Below, piece after piece: positions 45,579 to 54,477 of a stretch of 64,000 bases of DNA. The DNA is from Alphaproteobacteria bacterium. Its GTDB lineage: Bacteria > Pseudomonadota > Alphaproteobacteria > UBA9655. The DNA lies in contig JAGONT010000001.1 of the NCBI GenBank assembly GCA_017992885.1, positions 62,001 through 126,000 of the forward strand, written 5' to 3'. Position 1 is the stretch's first letter. Every line of letters starts with the position of its first letter. The position numbers were made by a program, and so were the translations under genes. The notes beneath the pieces are model-generated. The model was not told the DNA's origin and ran no database searches. It saw only the letters and a list, made by a program, of their open reading frames with translations.

Positions 45579-45782
45579 CTACAGTTTGTTTGCACCACAG
45601 CTCACATTTCTTGGTTTTTTTTGCTTTTTTGCACTGGCAAAGATGTTGATGCTTAAAAACAGCCGTTCTTCATCTGTCAGTTTAGTTAAACGATTGCGAA
45701 ATTTTTCCCTATTGTCATGTAGGACCCTAGCGAAGAAAGTAAGGATCTTATTCATAAAATCTATCATTCTTTCTTTGCTCAT
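45579..45782 (-). CDS. Possible small charged protein upstream of nuoM
   Basis: A 67-residue frame (MSKERMIDFMNKILTFFARV ...) rich in Lys, Arg and Asn, ending 19 bases before nuoM on the same strand. A helix-rich, basic cytoplasmic protein is possible. No strong ribosome site precedes the first ATG; AAAGAAAGA precedes a second ATG five codons later. I recognise no family. It may be a gene or a chance frame in the space once occupied by nuoL. Confidence 0.35.
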   Translation of the reverse strand: MSKERMIDFMNKILTFFARVLHDNREKFRNRLTKLTDEERLFLSINIFASAKKQKKPRNVSCGANKL

Positions 45783-45920
45783 ACATTTTGTTCACGAAAC
45801 CTGCCATCATACGCAAAGAAAGTCTTTTTTCTCAAGAGTTTTCATAAACGAGAGTTGCATTTTCTTATAAATACGATAAAAATATTTAACAAATTTACAC
45901 GATGATAACTAGGTGCTTTT

Positions 45921-47726
45921 ATGAAGAAATTTTTATGGATTTTATTCTGTTCCTTTTTCTCTGCTTTTCCAGGACTCTCCAATGCAGCGGAACAGCACGG
46001 TTTAGCCATGCATGGGGCAGTAAAATACCCCGCAACTTTCACCCATTTTGATGTTGTCAATCCCGATGCCCCCAAGGGGGGAGAGTTAAAACTCGCCATT
46101 GTCGGAACGTTTGATACTCTTAATCCCTTTACCCTCAAAGGCACACCACCCGCTGGCATTCGGGATATTATGTTTGAAAGTCTGATGAAGCGCTCTCCTG
46201 ATGAACCTTTTTCTGTCTATGGACTTGTGGCTGAAAGTCTTGAAGTTGCTCCTGATCGGTCTTGGGTCATTTACACCCTTAACCCAAAAGCAAGATGGCA
46301 CGATGGAACACCCATTACAGCCAAAGATGTTGATTTCTCCTACCGTACATTCTTAGAACATGGCACCCCAGGACAAAAAATGGCCTATCAAAAAATTGAA
46401 AAGGTCGACATCTTAGGTGAACGCAAGATCAAATTTACTTTTAAAAAAGTTGATGGAAAATACGATGGTGAAATGCCTTTGATGGTAGGCACGATGCTCC
46501 TTTTAGCTGAACATTCCCTTAAAGATAAAGACTTTGAAAAAACGGGTCTTACTCCCCTTCTTACCAGTGGGCCTTATACAATTGCAAAAGTGGAACCTGG
46601 GCGATCCATTATTTATCAACGTGATCCCAACCATTGGGCAAAAGATCTTGCCGTCAATAAAGGGTATTACAACTTTGATACCCTTCGTTTTGATTTTTAT
46701 AAAAATGCAACCGTGGCTTTTGAAGCTTTTAAAGCTGGAGACGCCTATACGCGGGAAGAATCAAACCCCGGGAAGTGGGCGGAAAACTATAAGTTTCCGG
46801 CTGTTGACAAGGGGCTTGTCCGCTGCGTTGAAATCCCCCACAAACATCAAGTGGGCATGCAAGGTTTTGCCTTTAATACGCGACGAGACATTTTTCAAGA
46901 CTCTCGCGTGCGACAGGCTCTAACCTATGCCTTTGACTTTGACTGGCTGAATAAAAATATATTTTACGGAGCCTATACTCGAACAACCAGTTTTTTTGAT
47001 AATACCGATCTTGCAGCAAAAGGTCTTCCTCAAGGAAAAGAACTCGCTCTTCTTGAACCTTTTCGGGATCAATTGCCAAAAGAAGTTTTTGAAGACGTTT
47101 ACACCCTCCCTACCTTTGAAAAAGGCCCCCGTGAGAATCTTAGAATTGCTCACAGCCTGTTGAAAGAAGCCGGCTGGATTATGAAAGATGGCAAGCTCGT
47201 CAATGAAAAAACGGGTAAACCCTTTGTCTTTGAAATTATTCTTAATATCCCAGACAATGAAAAAATTGCTCTCGCCTTTGCGCGAAATCTAAAGCAACTC
47301 GGGATTCAAGCGACAGTACGCACCGTTGATGCAGCTCAATATACGAACCTTCAAACCACAATGAATTTTGATATGATCTTGCACTTTTGGGGACATTCCA
47401 TGTCTCCGGGAAATGAACAGACTTTTTATTGGAGCTCAAAAGCTGCCGATTCGCCCGGAACTCGCAACTACCCTGGCATTAAAAGCCCTGTTGTTGATGC
47501 TCTCTGTAACACTATTACCAATGCAACAGAACGGGAAGATTTAGTCACCTCCGTGAAAGCTCTGGACCGTGTTCTGTTATGGGGACATTATGTCATTCCG
47601 CTAGGTCACCGCACGAAAGATTATGTTGCCTATTGGAATGTTGTTGATCACCCTCCCTTAAATCCCACTGGGTTGCCGAGTATCCATACCCTATGGTCAA
47701 GGGCGGCAGAACCAAACGGAAAATGA
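45921..47726 (+). CDS. Peptide-binding protein of an ABC importer (SBP family 5, YejA-like)
   Basis: A 601-residue protein with a signal peptide (residues 1-22, ending GLSNA). It has the SBP_bac_5 signature LAESLEVAPDRSWVIYTLNP-like region (VAESLEVAPDRSWVIYTLNP), RWHDGTPITAKDVDFSYRTF, TSGPYTIAKVEPGRSIIYQR, FAFNTRRDIFQDSRVRQALT and a C-terminal LHTLWS-like end. The start HGLAMHGAVKYPATFTHFDV, with the following VNPDAPKGGELKLA, is typical of YejA, which brings in peptides. No permease or ATPase genes are adjacent, so it either works with a distant transporter or is solitary. It lies four bases before cytochrome oxidase subunit III on the same strand. Confidence 0.92.
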   Translation: MKKFLWILFCSFFSAFPGLSNAAEQHGLAMHGAVKYPATFTHFDVVNPDAPKGGELKLAIVGTFDTLNPFTLKGTPPAGIRDIMFESLMKRSPDEPFSVYGLVAESLEVAPDRSWVIYTLNPKARWHDGTPITAKDVDFSYRTFLEHGTPGQKMAYQKIEKVDILGERKIKFTFKKVDGKYDGEMPLMVGTMLLLAEHSLKDKDFEKTGLTPLLTSGPYTIAKVEPGRSIIYQRDPNHWAKDLAVNKGYYNFDTLRFDFYKNATVAFEAFKAGDAYTREESNPGKWAENYKFPAVDKGLVRCVEIPHKHQVGMQGFAFNTRRDIFQDSRVRQALTYAFDFDWLNKNIFYGAYTRTTSFFDNTDLAAKGLPQGKELALLEPFRDQLPKEVFEDVYTLPTFEKGPRENLRIAHSLLKEAGWIMKDGKLVNEKTGKPFVFEIILNIPDNEKIALAFARNLKQLGIQATVRTVDAAQYTNLQTTMNFDMILHFWGHSMSPGNEQTFYWSSKAADSPGTRNYPGIKSPVVDALCNTITNATEREDLVTSVKALDRVLLWGHYVIPLGHRTKDYVAYWNVVDHPPLNPTGLPSIHTLWSRAAEPNGK

Positions 47727-47730
47727 CGTA

Positions 47731-48525
47731 ATGATAACCAACAAGACTCATCCCTTCCATCTCGTCGATCCCAGCCCTTGGCCTTTTGTCGGATCCATTG
47801 GAGGGTTAGTTTCTGCAATCGGGCTTGTTTTATTGATGCATCATCACGGATTTTATGTCCTTGTGATGGGCCTTGCCCTTGTTCTCTTCACCATGGTGGG
47901 GTGGTGGCGAGACGTCATTCGTGAATCAGCAGACACAGAAATTTATACTCCTCCTGTACAATTTGGGCTCAAAACAGGGATGGCCCTTTTTATTACGTCA
48001 GAAGTAATGTTTTTCGTCGCCTTTTTCTGGGCATTTTTTAATGCAAGCCTTTTCCCCACTGAACCCACAGGCGGCGTGTGGCCCCCAAAAGGCATTCATC
48101 CTCTCAACCCCTTTGACTACCCTTATTTTAACACACTTGTTCTCTTGCTTTCAGGCACTGCCATTACATGGGCGCATCACGCTCTTTTAGCCAACCATAT
48201 GAAAGAGGTAATGAAAGGAATTGGTTTTACCATTCTCTTAGGCCTGCTCTTTACATCCGTTCAAGCCTATGAATATGTCCATGCGACCTTTGGCTTTACT
48301 GAAGGCATTTACCCTTCAACCTTTTATATGGCCACAGGCTTTCACGGCGTGCACGTCATCGTTGGAACTCTTTTCTTAATCGTCTGCTGGTTTCGTACCC
48401 GCGCAGGTCAATTTACCAGTGATCGTCATATTGGCTTTGAAGCTGCCGCCTGGTATTGGCATTTTGTTGATGTAGTCTGGTTGTTCCTTTTTATCAGCAT
48501 CTATTGGTGGGGATCAGGGTTATAG
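47731..48525 (+). CDS. ctaE: Cytochrome c oxidase subunit III
   Basis: A 264-residue membrane protein with seven spans. Family blocks are HPFHLVDPSPWPFVGSIGGL, GMALFITSEVMFFVAFFWAF, WPPKGIHPLNPFDYPYFNTL, LLLSGTAITWAHHALLANHM and GFTEGIYPSTFYMATGFHGV with HVIVGTLFLIV. AAAWYWHFVDVVWLFLFISI closes it. It belongs to the aa3-type terminal oxidase. The SURF1 gene follows 43 bases later. Subunits I and II are not in the window. Confidence 0.97.
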   Translation: MITNKTHPFHLVDPSPWPFVGSIGGLVSAIGLVLLMHHHGFYVLVMGLALVLFTMVGWWRDVIRESADTEIYTPPVQFGLKTGMALFITSEVMFFVAFFWAFFNASLFPTEPTGGVWPPKGIHPLNPFDYPYFNTLVLLLSGTAITWAHHALLANHMKEVMKGIGFTILLGLLFTSVQAYEYVHATFGFTEGIYPSTFYMATGFHGVHVIVGTLFLIVCWFRTRAGQFTSDRHIGFEAAAWYWHFVDVVWLFLFISIYWWGSGL

Positions 48526-48568
48526 TCCCCGCTCATTTTATGAGGAGTACTCTCAGCGGATATCAAAG

Positions 48569-49234
48569 ATGTCTTTGAAGTATCTTAGTTCTTTCTCGAT
48601 TTTTACTTTTTTTATGATTCTTGTCCTGCTTGGACTTGGGACTTGGCAACTGCAGCGAAAAGCAGAAAAGGAAGCTCTGCTGCACACCATTCATCAACAG
48701 AAAAGTAAACCCCTCCAAAATGTGGATTCTCTTAAAACATTTGATCCTTTTACTCCCCTTTATGCCGACGGCCATTTTCTTCCTAAAAAGACGATCTATC
48801 TCCAATCCAAAGTCCATCATGGTAAAAATGGGGTTTATGTCTTCGATATATTTCAAACACAAAAAGGCTTGTTTCTTCTTGTGCAAAGAGGATGGTCTAA
48901 AAAGGAAATCACGCCCTCTCCTTCAGAAGGCATAAGACTCGAAGGCATCATCCGCACTCCCTCTCCCCCCACCTATTTTCAACCAGCCAATGCCGCGCCC
49001 TTCTATTTCTGGATTGATCTTCAAGCCCTTTCTCACGACCTGAATGTCCCCTTACTCCCCTTCTATTTGGTCGCAACCCACTCTTATGATGCCAAAATTC
49101 TTCCTACGCCTCCTCTACCTCCTCTCTCTAATCATCACCTTCAATACGCTGTAACATGGTATTTTCTTGCTTTTACTCTCCTAATTATGCTTTTCTGGAA
49201 TAGAAAATTATTTTTTAAAAAGGAAAACAAGTGA
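48569..49234 (+). CDS. SURF1-family cytochrome oxidase assembly protein
   Basis: A 221-residue protein with two terminal membrane helices. The first is FFMILVLLGLGTWQLQRKAE with the SURF1 LGxWQxxRxxxK motif, and the second is YAVTWYFLAFTLLIMLFWNR with the characteristic YAxxWfxLA block. The central periplasmic domain has VLVQRGW-like FLLVQRGWSKKEI and FYFWIDLQAL. SURF1 helps insert haem a into subunit I. Its GTGA overlap with the M16 gene suggests translational coupling. It is reduced in length compared with many homologues (~240) but complete. Confidence 0.9.
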   Translation: MSLKYLSSFSIFTFFMILVLLGLGTWQLQRKAEKEALLHTIHQQKSKPLQNVDSLKTFDPFTPLYADGHFLPKKTIYLQSKVHHGKNGVYVFDIFQTQKGLFLLVQRGWSKKEITPSPSEGIRLEGIIRTPSPPTYFQPANAAPFYFWIDLQALSHDLNVPLLPFYLVATHSYDAKILPTPPLPPLSNHHLQYAVTWYFLAFTLLIMLFWNRKLFFKKENK

Positions 49235-50463
49235 CGGTTCAGATTACAACTCTTAATAATGGTCTACGCGTCATTACAGATGACATTCCAGGTGTCGCCA
49301 CTGCTACGTTAGGATTATGGGTTGAGGTCGGGGCCCGCTCTGAATCTGCCGAAATCAATGGCATTTCCCATTTCTTAGAACATATGGCCTTTAAAGGAAC
49401 AACCACTCGATCAGCCCGCCAGATTGCTGAAGAAATTGAAAACGTTGGTGGACACTTAAATGCCTATACTTCACGCGAAAATACGGCCTATCACGCCCGC
49501 GTGCTCGAAGGAGATGTGCCGCTCGCCCTAGAAATTATCGCGGATATCCTACAAAATTCCACTTTTGAACCTGAAGAGCTTGGCCGTGAACGCGATGTCA
49601 TTTTACAAGAAATTGGCCAAGCTATTGATACGCCCGATGACATTATTTTTGATTATTTTCATGAAACCGCCTTTCCTCAACATCCCCTCGGCAGACCCAT
49701 CTTGGGTCGCCCTGAGAACGTACGGAGAATTTCTAAAGAGGATTTAAAGGGCTATATCAAGCGAGAATACAGTGCTGATCGCATGGTTTTTGCCGCAACA
49801 GGCGCCATAAACCATGAAAAAATTGTGGATCTATGCCAAACTCATTTCACGAAAATTTCCAGCCATGCTACGCAACCTTTTGCCAAAGCAGCTTATACTG
49901 GTGGCCATTTTTATGAAAAGCGTGATCTTGAACAAATTCACCTAGTCCTCGGCTTTGAATCCTGTCCCTATGGTCATCCAGATTTTTTTCCCCTCTCCGT
50001 TTTTTCGAATCTATTGGGCGGCGGCATGTCTTCTCGCCTTTTCCAGGAAGTACGAGAAAAGCGCGGTCTTGTTTATTCCATTTATTCTTTTAATACCGCT
50101 TATCGAGATACGGGAATTTTTGGCATTTATGCCGGCACAGGAGAAAGTCAAGTGCAAGAGCTTTTGCCTACGATTAAAGAGGTTTTAGAAGATTTCCCTA
50201 AAACACTCCACGACAAAGAAATTGCGCGAAGCAAGGCTCAATTAAAAGCAGGAATCTTGATGTCTTTGGAAAGTACGTCTTCTCGATGTGAACAAATTGC
50301 TCAACAGCTTATGATTCATAAGCGCCATATTCCTCCCCAAGAAATCATTGATAAAGTCAATGCCGTGACCCGGGAAAGTCTAATTGAGGCTGCCCAGAGG
50401 GTTATAGCAACTCCTCCCACTTTCACGACTATAGGCCCTGGCAAAGAGCTGCAGTGGGGGTAG
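49231..50463 (+). CDS. M16-family zinc peptidase (processing-peptidase type)
   Basis: A 410-residue protein that starts with GTG overlapping the SURF1 stop (GTGA) with AAGGA upstream. Zinc/catalytic motif HxxEH is HFLEHMAFKGT at about residue 46, and the third ligand lies in ENTAYHARVLEGDVPLALEI. LGGGMSSRLFQEVREKRGLV is the conserved second-half substrate-binding motif. The family includes the bacterial relatives of mitochondrial processing peptidase. Alphaproteobacteria often carry this gene near coxIII and SURF1. It probably degrades peptides in the cytoplasm; a signal peptide is not visible. Confidence 0.94.
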   Translation: MTVQITTLNNGLRVITDDIPGVATATLGLWVEVGARSESAEINGISHFLEHMAFKGTTTRSARQIAEEIENVGGHLNAYTSRENTAYHARVLEGDVPLALEIIADILQNSTFEPEELGRERDVILQEIGQAIDTPDDIIFDYFHETAFPQHPLGRPILGRPENVRRISKEDLKGYIKREYSADRMVFAATGAINHEKIVDLCQTHFTKISSHATQPFAKAAYTGGHFYEKRDLEQIHLVLGFESCPYGHPDFFPLSVFSNLLGGGMSSRLFQEVREKRGLVYSIYSFNTAYRDTGIFGIYAGTGESQVQELLPTIKEVLEDFPKTLHDKEIARSKAQLKAGILMSLESTSSRCEQIAQQLMIHKRHIPPQEIIDKVNAVTRESLIEAAQRVIATPPTFTTIGPGKELQWG

Positions 50464-50831
50464 GGTTTTCCTCTGGTGTCTTCGTCACGAAGACGGAGAT
50501 CCAAATCAACTATCTGCACCAAAACAACTATTTTATGGATTCCCGCCTGCGCGGGAATGACACCCGTCGGTAGGGAATAGGGTATCTTCAAATTCAATGG
50601 GTATATTTGCTAAGATTTTCTAAATTCCGGGAGGACTCAGTCTTTGGATTACTTTTGTTAACAAACGCCCCCCTTTTACAATCCTAGAATTTAGAAACTT
50701 TTCTTCACCCATTACGCACCTATAGAATTACGATAAATACTAAAATTTTAATTAAATTTTATTAAAATTATTTTATTTGCAATTATAAATTATATTCATT
50801 ATTAAGACTCCTGATGGTAACAAGGAGTTAT
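50464..50831. other. Intergenic region between M16 gene and secreted helical protein
   Basis: Apart from the repeat pair it holds an AT-rich block (50725-50800) that should include the promoter of the next gene. The minus-strand frame at 50316-50597 is the translation of the repeat (VIPAQAGIH) and not a gene. Confidence 0.45.
50477..50563. repeat. Palindromic repeat pair without GIY-YIG gene (deleted element)
   Basis: The left arm contains GTCTTCGT-C-ACGAAGAC (50478-50494), a perfect 8-bp hairpin, followed by GGAGATCCA. The right arm GGATTCCCGCCTGCGCGGGA plus ATGACAC (50537-50563) closely matches the arm at 5215-5240. The left arm corresponds to 4879-4908 (GTGTCATCCCC...GGGGATCCA). Only 33 bases separate the arms here, against about 300 in the element with the GIY-YIG gene. 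It probably is a non-autonomous relative. Confidence 0.6.
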
Positions 50832-51398
50832 ATGATGAAAAAAATTGCCACCCTATTTATAATGAGTTTAATGGCCGGAAGTTCTCTTAAAGCTAATCCC
50901 CGCCAAGAGTTTGAAGCGGGTCTTAATACGTGGGCAGTCCGCCACCCAATTCTTAACAAATTTAGAGAGCAACCTATTGTTTGGAGAACCTCTAGAACAG
51001 TTATAAACAAACATCCTAATGCCAGCTTCGAAGAAACTCTTAAATTAACTATTGATGAGTCTATTCTGCATTTCATAGATACTAATGGCCTCTATTCTGA
51101 TATAGTGGAAGGCATGGACCCCGTGTATAGAGAGGCTAGTAAGATTATTTTTGAAAATAAACTTACTGAGTGGCAAGTCCGTCATCCAATTATCAAAAAA
51201 TATAGAAATTCCTCATTATTCAACAATATCTCCAAAAAAATTCTACAAAAAAATCCAAACATTGAATTTGAGGAAGCTTTAGGATTAATTATTCAATTTA
51301 CATTGAAATCTTTTGAAAAGAGCTCTATTTATCCTGAGCTTGTTAATAATCTCAATCCTATCTCTCAAGAGCTTCAAGCCAAATTAAAAATAAAATAA
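50832..51398 (+). CDS. Secreted helical protein with internal duplication
   Basis: AAGGAG lies four bases before the ATG at 50832 (a second ATG follows directly). Signal peptide: KKIATLFIMSLMAGSSLKA. The mature 168 residues consist of two tandem units of about 80 residues. Unit 1 has EFEAGLNTWAVRHPILNKFR ... NKHPNASFEETLKLTIDESI. Unit 2 has IFENKLTEWQVRHPIIKKYR ... QKNPNIEFEEALGLIIQFTL. Each has a WxVRHPIxxKxR core, an NxxFEExLxLxI helix and an NP end. I recognise no family. It is followed by a strong terminator, so it is a single-gene unit, probably periplasmic or exported. Confidence 0.8.
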   Translation: MMKKIATLFIMSLMAGSSLKANPRQEFEAGLNTWAVRHPILNKFREQPIVWRTSRTVINKHPNASFEETLKLTIDESILHFIDTNGLYSDIVEGMDPVYREASKIIFENKLTEWQVRHPIIKKYRNSSLFNNISKKILQKNPNIEFEEALGLIIQFTLKSFEKSSIYPELVNNLNPISQELQAKLKIK

Positions 51399-51424
51399 CA
51401 AACAACTAAATTTTCTAAATCTTT

Positions 51425-51451
51425 AGGGAGAGCTTTGCTCTCCCTTTTTTT
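51425..51451 (+). terminator. Rho-independent terminator
   Basis: AGGGAGAGC (51425-51433) pairs with GCTCTCCCT (51437-51445) around TTT, followed by a run of T. It ends the secreted helical protein gene and lies just before the tadG stop on the other strand. Confidence 0.92.
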
Positions 51452-51467
51452 AAACTCGCCGTCAAAT

Positions 51468-53162
51468 TTAAGGCTTACCGGGCCACTGTAAGCGAAGGTT
51501 TGAAATGGATTGACCAATGTTCGTAAAAGCCGCAACAAGTTCCGCATTGGTGATTGTTAAAAAATACTTGCTTGAATCCGTTGCACAATTTTGAAAAAGA
51601 GCTTGGTTGGCAGAACTTCCCGCCGATCCGTTATGGTTAAAGAGAATCGTATAGATCACAACACCATTATTTTTCAAGTTGGTGCACATAGTGGCCATTC
51701 TTGTGTTTAAATTAGTTGTTATTTGACTAGGACTAGTAGTTCCTGCACGTCCTTCACCCAGACGGCCATACCCTGTATAATCCGCATCTGCCGCATAATT
51801 GTGCGATGTATCGGGTTGCCCTGGCACACCTCCGGGCCAGTCATACCATTGATTTTGACCATCTGTCATTAGAACAACGACTTTCAACGTCTTACCATAA
51901 GCTTGAGGCAAAGTAGAAGGAATCCCAGGCCATAACCCCTGCATTCTTGGAGAAAGCATCAACCAGGCTGTGGCAAGACCAACATCGATCATGGTCCCTC
52001 CCCTAAAAGTTGCCTTCATGTTGCTAATGGTACTTTGCACAGTTGTTTGCGAGGCCGTTAAGGGAAGCAGAGGAATAGGACAGCCTAAATTAGGACCCAC
52101 ACCCGTATTCCCATCTCCTCCATGCCAATTATAGTTATCTCCAAAATAAAGACCCGAGCCAGAAGGGACTGAGCCATTAAGTTTCCAATCATTATCCCCG
52201 CGCGTACTCCCTGTATTTCCCCAAGGAGGGACACCAAGAGCGCTGGTACTGGTTGACGTTGTTCCGCGGTTCAAAGGTTGGCCAAAGACATAACCATGAA
52301 CCATAGTTGATGGATAGAGATAAGGGGTAAATTTAGTTGAGTTTGATGTGGGAGGCGTATCCGTTGCATCCATTCCATTCGTATAGTTCGTATAGCCATT
52401 GGCTGTATAGCTATTTGGTGTACGGGCTTCCACACACCCCATCCATCTTCCCCCCACACTTGTTGAGGTAGGAGCAATATTTGGGTACAAATTGGTATTG
52501 GCAATTTGCGCTTTGCCCAAGGTCGTTAACCAATTACTTCCTCCCGTTGTGCTTATATTGACTGTTGTTGAGTAGGGCACAACGCCAACCCATAAACCAT
52601 TCACCGTGTTATTGGTGGCACTTCCATAGAGTGTATTCACCAACAGCTGAGCCGCACTAATTTCTCCTGCCATTGGAGATCCCGCCATCGACCCTGTGTT
52701 ATCAAGAGCCAAAACGACTTCTGCACCCGTTGTTGTGACTTGAACTTGGGACGTTGCGCTCGCCGCAATATTAGATTGTCCCAAAATTTGCATAAATGTT
52801 GTATTAATCGTCCCAGTTGCCGAAACATTAACCACTGTATTATTAGACGAAAGCACAATCGTTGGACCCGCAACCGTTGCAATAAAATTGTTAGGAATAT
52901 TGGCATTAAAGATAGCTGTCGCTTGTCGCCTCATATTGTCAGCTGTCCCTCCCGCACTCGCCCCTGCAAGAGCAGCAGCGTCTGAAGCTCCTGTTAAAAT
53001 TGAGTGGACGTAATACACCCGACCCACATCAATAGAGAGACCCAGCATGCCAAATATAGGAAGAAGGGCAAGTCCATAAATAACAGCAACAACCCCAGCT
53101 TCTAGCTGCATAAAGGCCCATACTGAATTATAAATAATTTTTAGTTTTACCAAAATCCCCAT
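51468..53162 (-). CDS. tadG: TadG-like pilus protein with von Willebrand A domain
   Basis: The ATG at 53162 has AGAGGA four bases upstream and gives 564 residues. The N-terminal TadE/TadG-like helix (GVVAVIYGLALLPIFGMLGL) is followed by SIDVGRVYYVHSILTGASDA, the family's DxGrxyyvrtqLQxAaDAA block. The vWA domain begins at AEVVLALDNTGSMAGSP, a full DxSxS-like MIDAS motif with Thr in place of the first Ser (D154 in this numbering), and ends near the C-terminus. The middle is rich in Asn, Thr and Gly with aromatic inserts, as in adhesive surface proteins. It is the last gene of the Tad cluster. Confidence 0.88.
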   Translation of the reverse strand: MGILVKLKIIYNSVWAFMQLEAGVVAVIYGLALLPIFGMLGLSIDVGRVYYVHSILTGASDAAALAGASAGGTADNMRRQATAIFNANIPNNFIATVAGPTIVLSSNNTVVNVSATGTINTTFMQILGQSNIAASATSQVQVTTTGAEVVLALDNTGSMAGSPMAGEISAAQLLVNTLYGSATNNTVNGLWVGVVPYSTTVNISTTGGSNWLTTLGKAQIANTNLYPNIAPTSTSVGGRWMGCVEARTPNSYTANGYTNYTNGMDATDTPPTSNSTKFTPYLYPSTMVHGYVFGQPLNRGTTSTSTSALGVPPWGNTGSTRGDNDWKLNGSVPSGSGLYFGDNYNWHGGDGNTGVGPNLGCPIPLLPLTASQTTVQSTISNMKATFRGGTMIDVGLATAWLMLSPRMQGLWPGIPSTLPQAYGKTLKVVVLMTDGQNQWYDWPGGVPGQPDTSHNYAADADYTGYGRLGEGRAGTTSPSQITTNLNTRMATMCTNLKNNGVVIYTILFNHNGSAGSSANQALFQNCATDSSKYFLTITNAELVAAFTNIGQSISNLRLQWPGKP

Positions 53163-53249
53163 TGCATCCTCTTTATTACTTATATATCTATACAATTATT
53201 ATATCACATATAAATAAATTAGAATTATTTAATTTTTAAAAAATAAAAG

Positions 53250-53801
53250 TTAACTTGAAGGAAGGGTTGTCATTTGACCTTGACGTGGCATCCCTGCCGC
53301 TAAAGCATATATTTTCGTTTGATTTGAAGAAACTATATAACTTGTAATAAGAGGCGTATAGGTGAAAAAAACTTCTGTAAAGATAGCTGTTTGGTTAGTA
53401 TTGAGAACTAGCCCCCCTGGCAGACTTGCTGGATTAATAAGACTTCCTCCCACTCCTCCTGGATAACTATCTCGCCACATAATTTGCGCTCCTTGATTTG
53501 CATTCACAACAGCCACTGAAGTAACAATAACATTGCCTGAAGTTGTAAAATCGAAGGGCTGCGCAATTAAAGCGGAAGCCCGCAATAACCCATCTAGCTG
53601 AGGTTTTGTCACATTACCCCGTGTTACAATATTATTAATTTCTTGAGCCGTACGATTCATCTTGTTATGGCAATAGGCAAAATTAGCAATATCAAAAAGA
53701 CCAATTAGCGTGAGAAGAAGAACAGGTAGGATAATGGCAAATTCAACAGCTGCCATTCCTCGGTCTTCTTTTGCGATTTTTAGTTTCAGCCGCTTATCCA
53801 T
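53250..53801 (-). CDS. TadE-like pilus assembly protein, second copy
   Basis: The ATG at 53801 has GAGG six bases upstream, giving 183 residues. DRGMAAVEFAIILPVLLLTL with IGLFDIANFAYCHNKMNRTA is the TadE pseudopilin-like segment: a prepilin-like Glu five after the Met and a following hydrophobic helix. The rest is an extracytoplasmic domain. It overlaps or adjoins the previous TadE-like gene (the stop is at 53810). TadE/TadF minor pseudopilins are needed for Flp pilus assembly. Confidence 0.87.
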   Translation of the reverse strand: MDKRLKLKIAKEDRGMAAVEFAIILPVLLLTLIGLFDIANFAYCHNKMNRTAQEINNIVTRGNVTKPQLDGLLRASALIAQPFDFTTSGNVIVTSVAVVNANQGAQIMWRDSYPGGVGGSLINPASLPGGLVLNTNQTAIFTEVFFTYTPLITSYIVSSNQTKIYALAAGMPRQGQMTTLPSS

Positions 53802-53809
53802 AGTATGCC

Positions 53810-54322
53810 TCAAAAAGGTTCATTTTGTACAACAGCAGAGGCTGTCAGGTTTACGGATCCATTAGGGGAGAGAAGAACCCCAACCAAAGGCGTGAAAAGC
53901 TGCCAATTATAAGAAAGAGTATAGAGAACAGCTTGCTTGCTCGTCCCAAAATTCTGAGTTCCTGTGGTCGGCGCTTGGGCCAATGAAGGCATCGCTGCAA
54001 AACTAGCATAGGGCGTTACTGTCAGCGTCAAATTATTTGGGTTCATAAGACCAAAACTATAATTTGAAGCGAGAGCAAGGGCTGTTTGTTGAGGGGTTTG
54101 TCCTGTGACTGTATCTCCCGTACGCCCAAATCGGGAAATTTGTAAAATGGACGTCTCGAGGGAGGTTTGAATCAGCATAATAGCTCCCACTTCAAAAATA
54201 CCCAAGAGAATGACAAAGAAAACAGGCGCAATAATAGCAGATTCAACCGCTGTTAGCCCCTCACAGGCTTTAGAGAGCAATTTTTTTTCTCTTTTTCTAA
54301 AAGAATGCAACCACATCCACAT
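53810..54322 (-). CDS. TadE-like pilus assembly protein, first copy
   Basis: GGGGGGAGG lies just before ATGs at 54322 and 54316; either start gives about 170 residues. ACEGLTAVESAIIAPVFFVI followed by LLGIFEVGAIMLIQTSLETS is the TadE-type prepilin-like segment with Glu at the pilin-like position. The C-terminal domain is Ala/Thr-rich. The gene sits between the tadC membrane-platform gene and the second TadE-like gene. Confidence 0.87.
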   Translation of the reverse strand: MWMWLHSFRKREKKLLSKACEGLTAVESAIIAPVFFVILLGIFEVGAIMLIQTSLETSILQISRFGRTGDTVTGQTPQQTALALASNYSFGLMNPNNLTLTVTPYASFAAMPSLAQAPTTGTQNFGTSKQAVLYTLSYNWQLFTPLVGVLLSPNGSVNLTASAVVQNEPF

Positions 54323-54477
54323 TTCCTCCCCCCTTCTCATATCCTTATTAATTTGGGGATTTTTAATTATATCTTCTCATATTAATTATATATTAAAAAG
54401 GAAAAATATCCTATTAAAATACATTCATACAACAATTAAAATATATTTAAATCTGAATTATTCTTTTAAATAATTTT

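Noticed and set aside
45586-45870. Hydrophobic plus-strand frame upstream of the peptide-binding protein
   Set aside because: It is the antisense of the charged frame at 45579-45782 and has no ribosome site; hydrophobicity is expected for the complement of Lys-rich sequence.
50316-50597. Minus-strand frame containing VIPAQAGIH
   Set aside because: This is the usual chance translation of the GATTCCCGC palindromic repeat, and it runs antisense to the M16 gene end.
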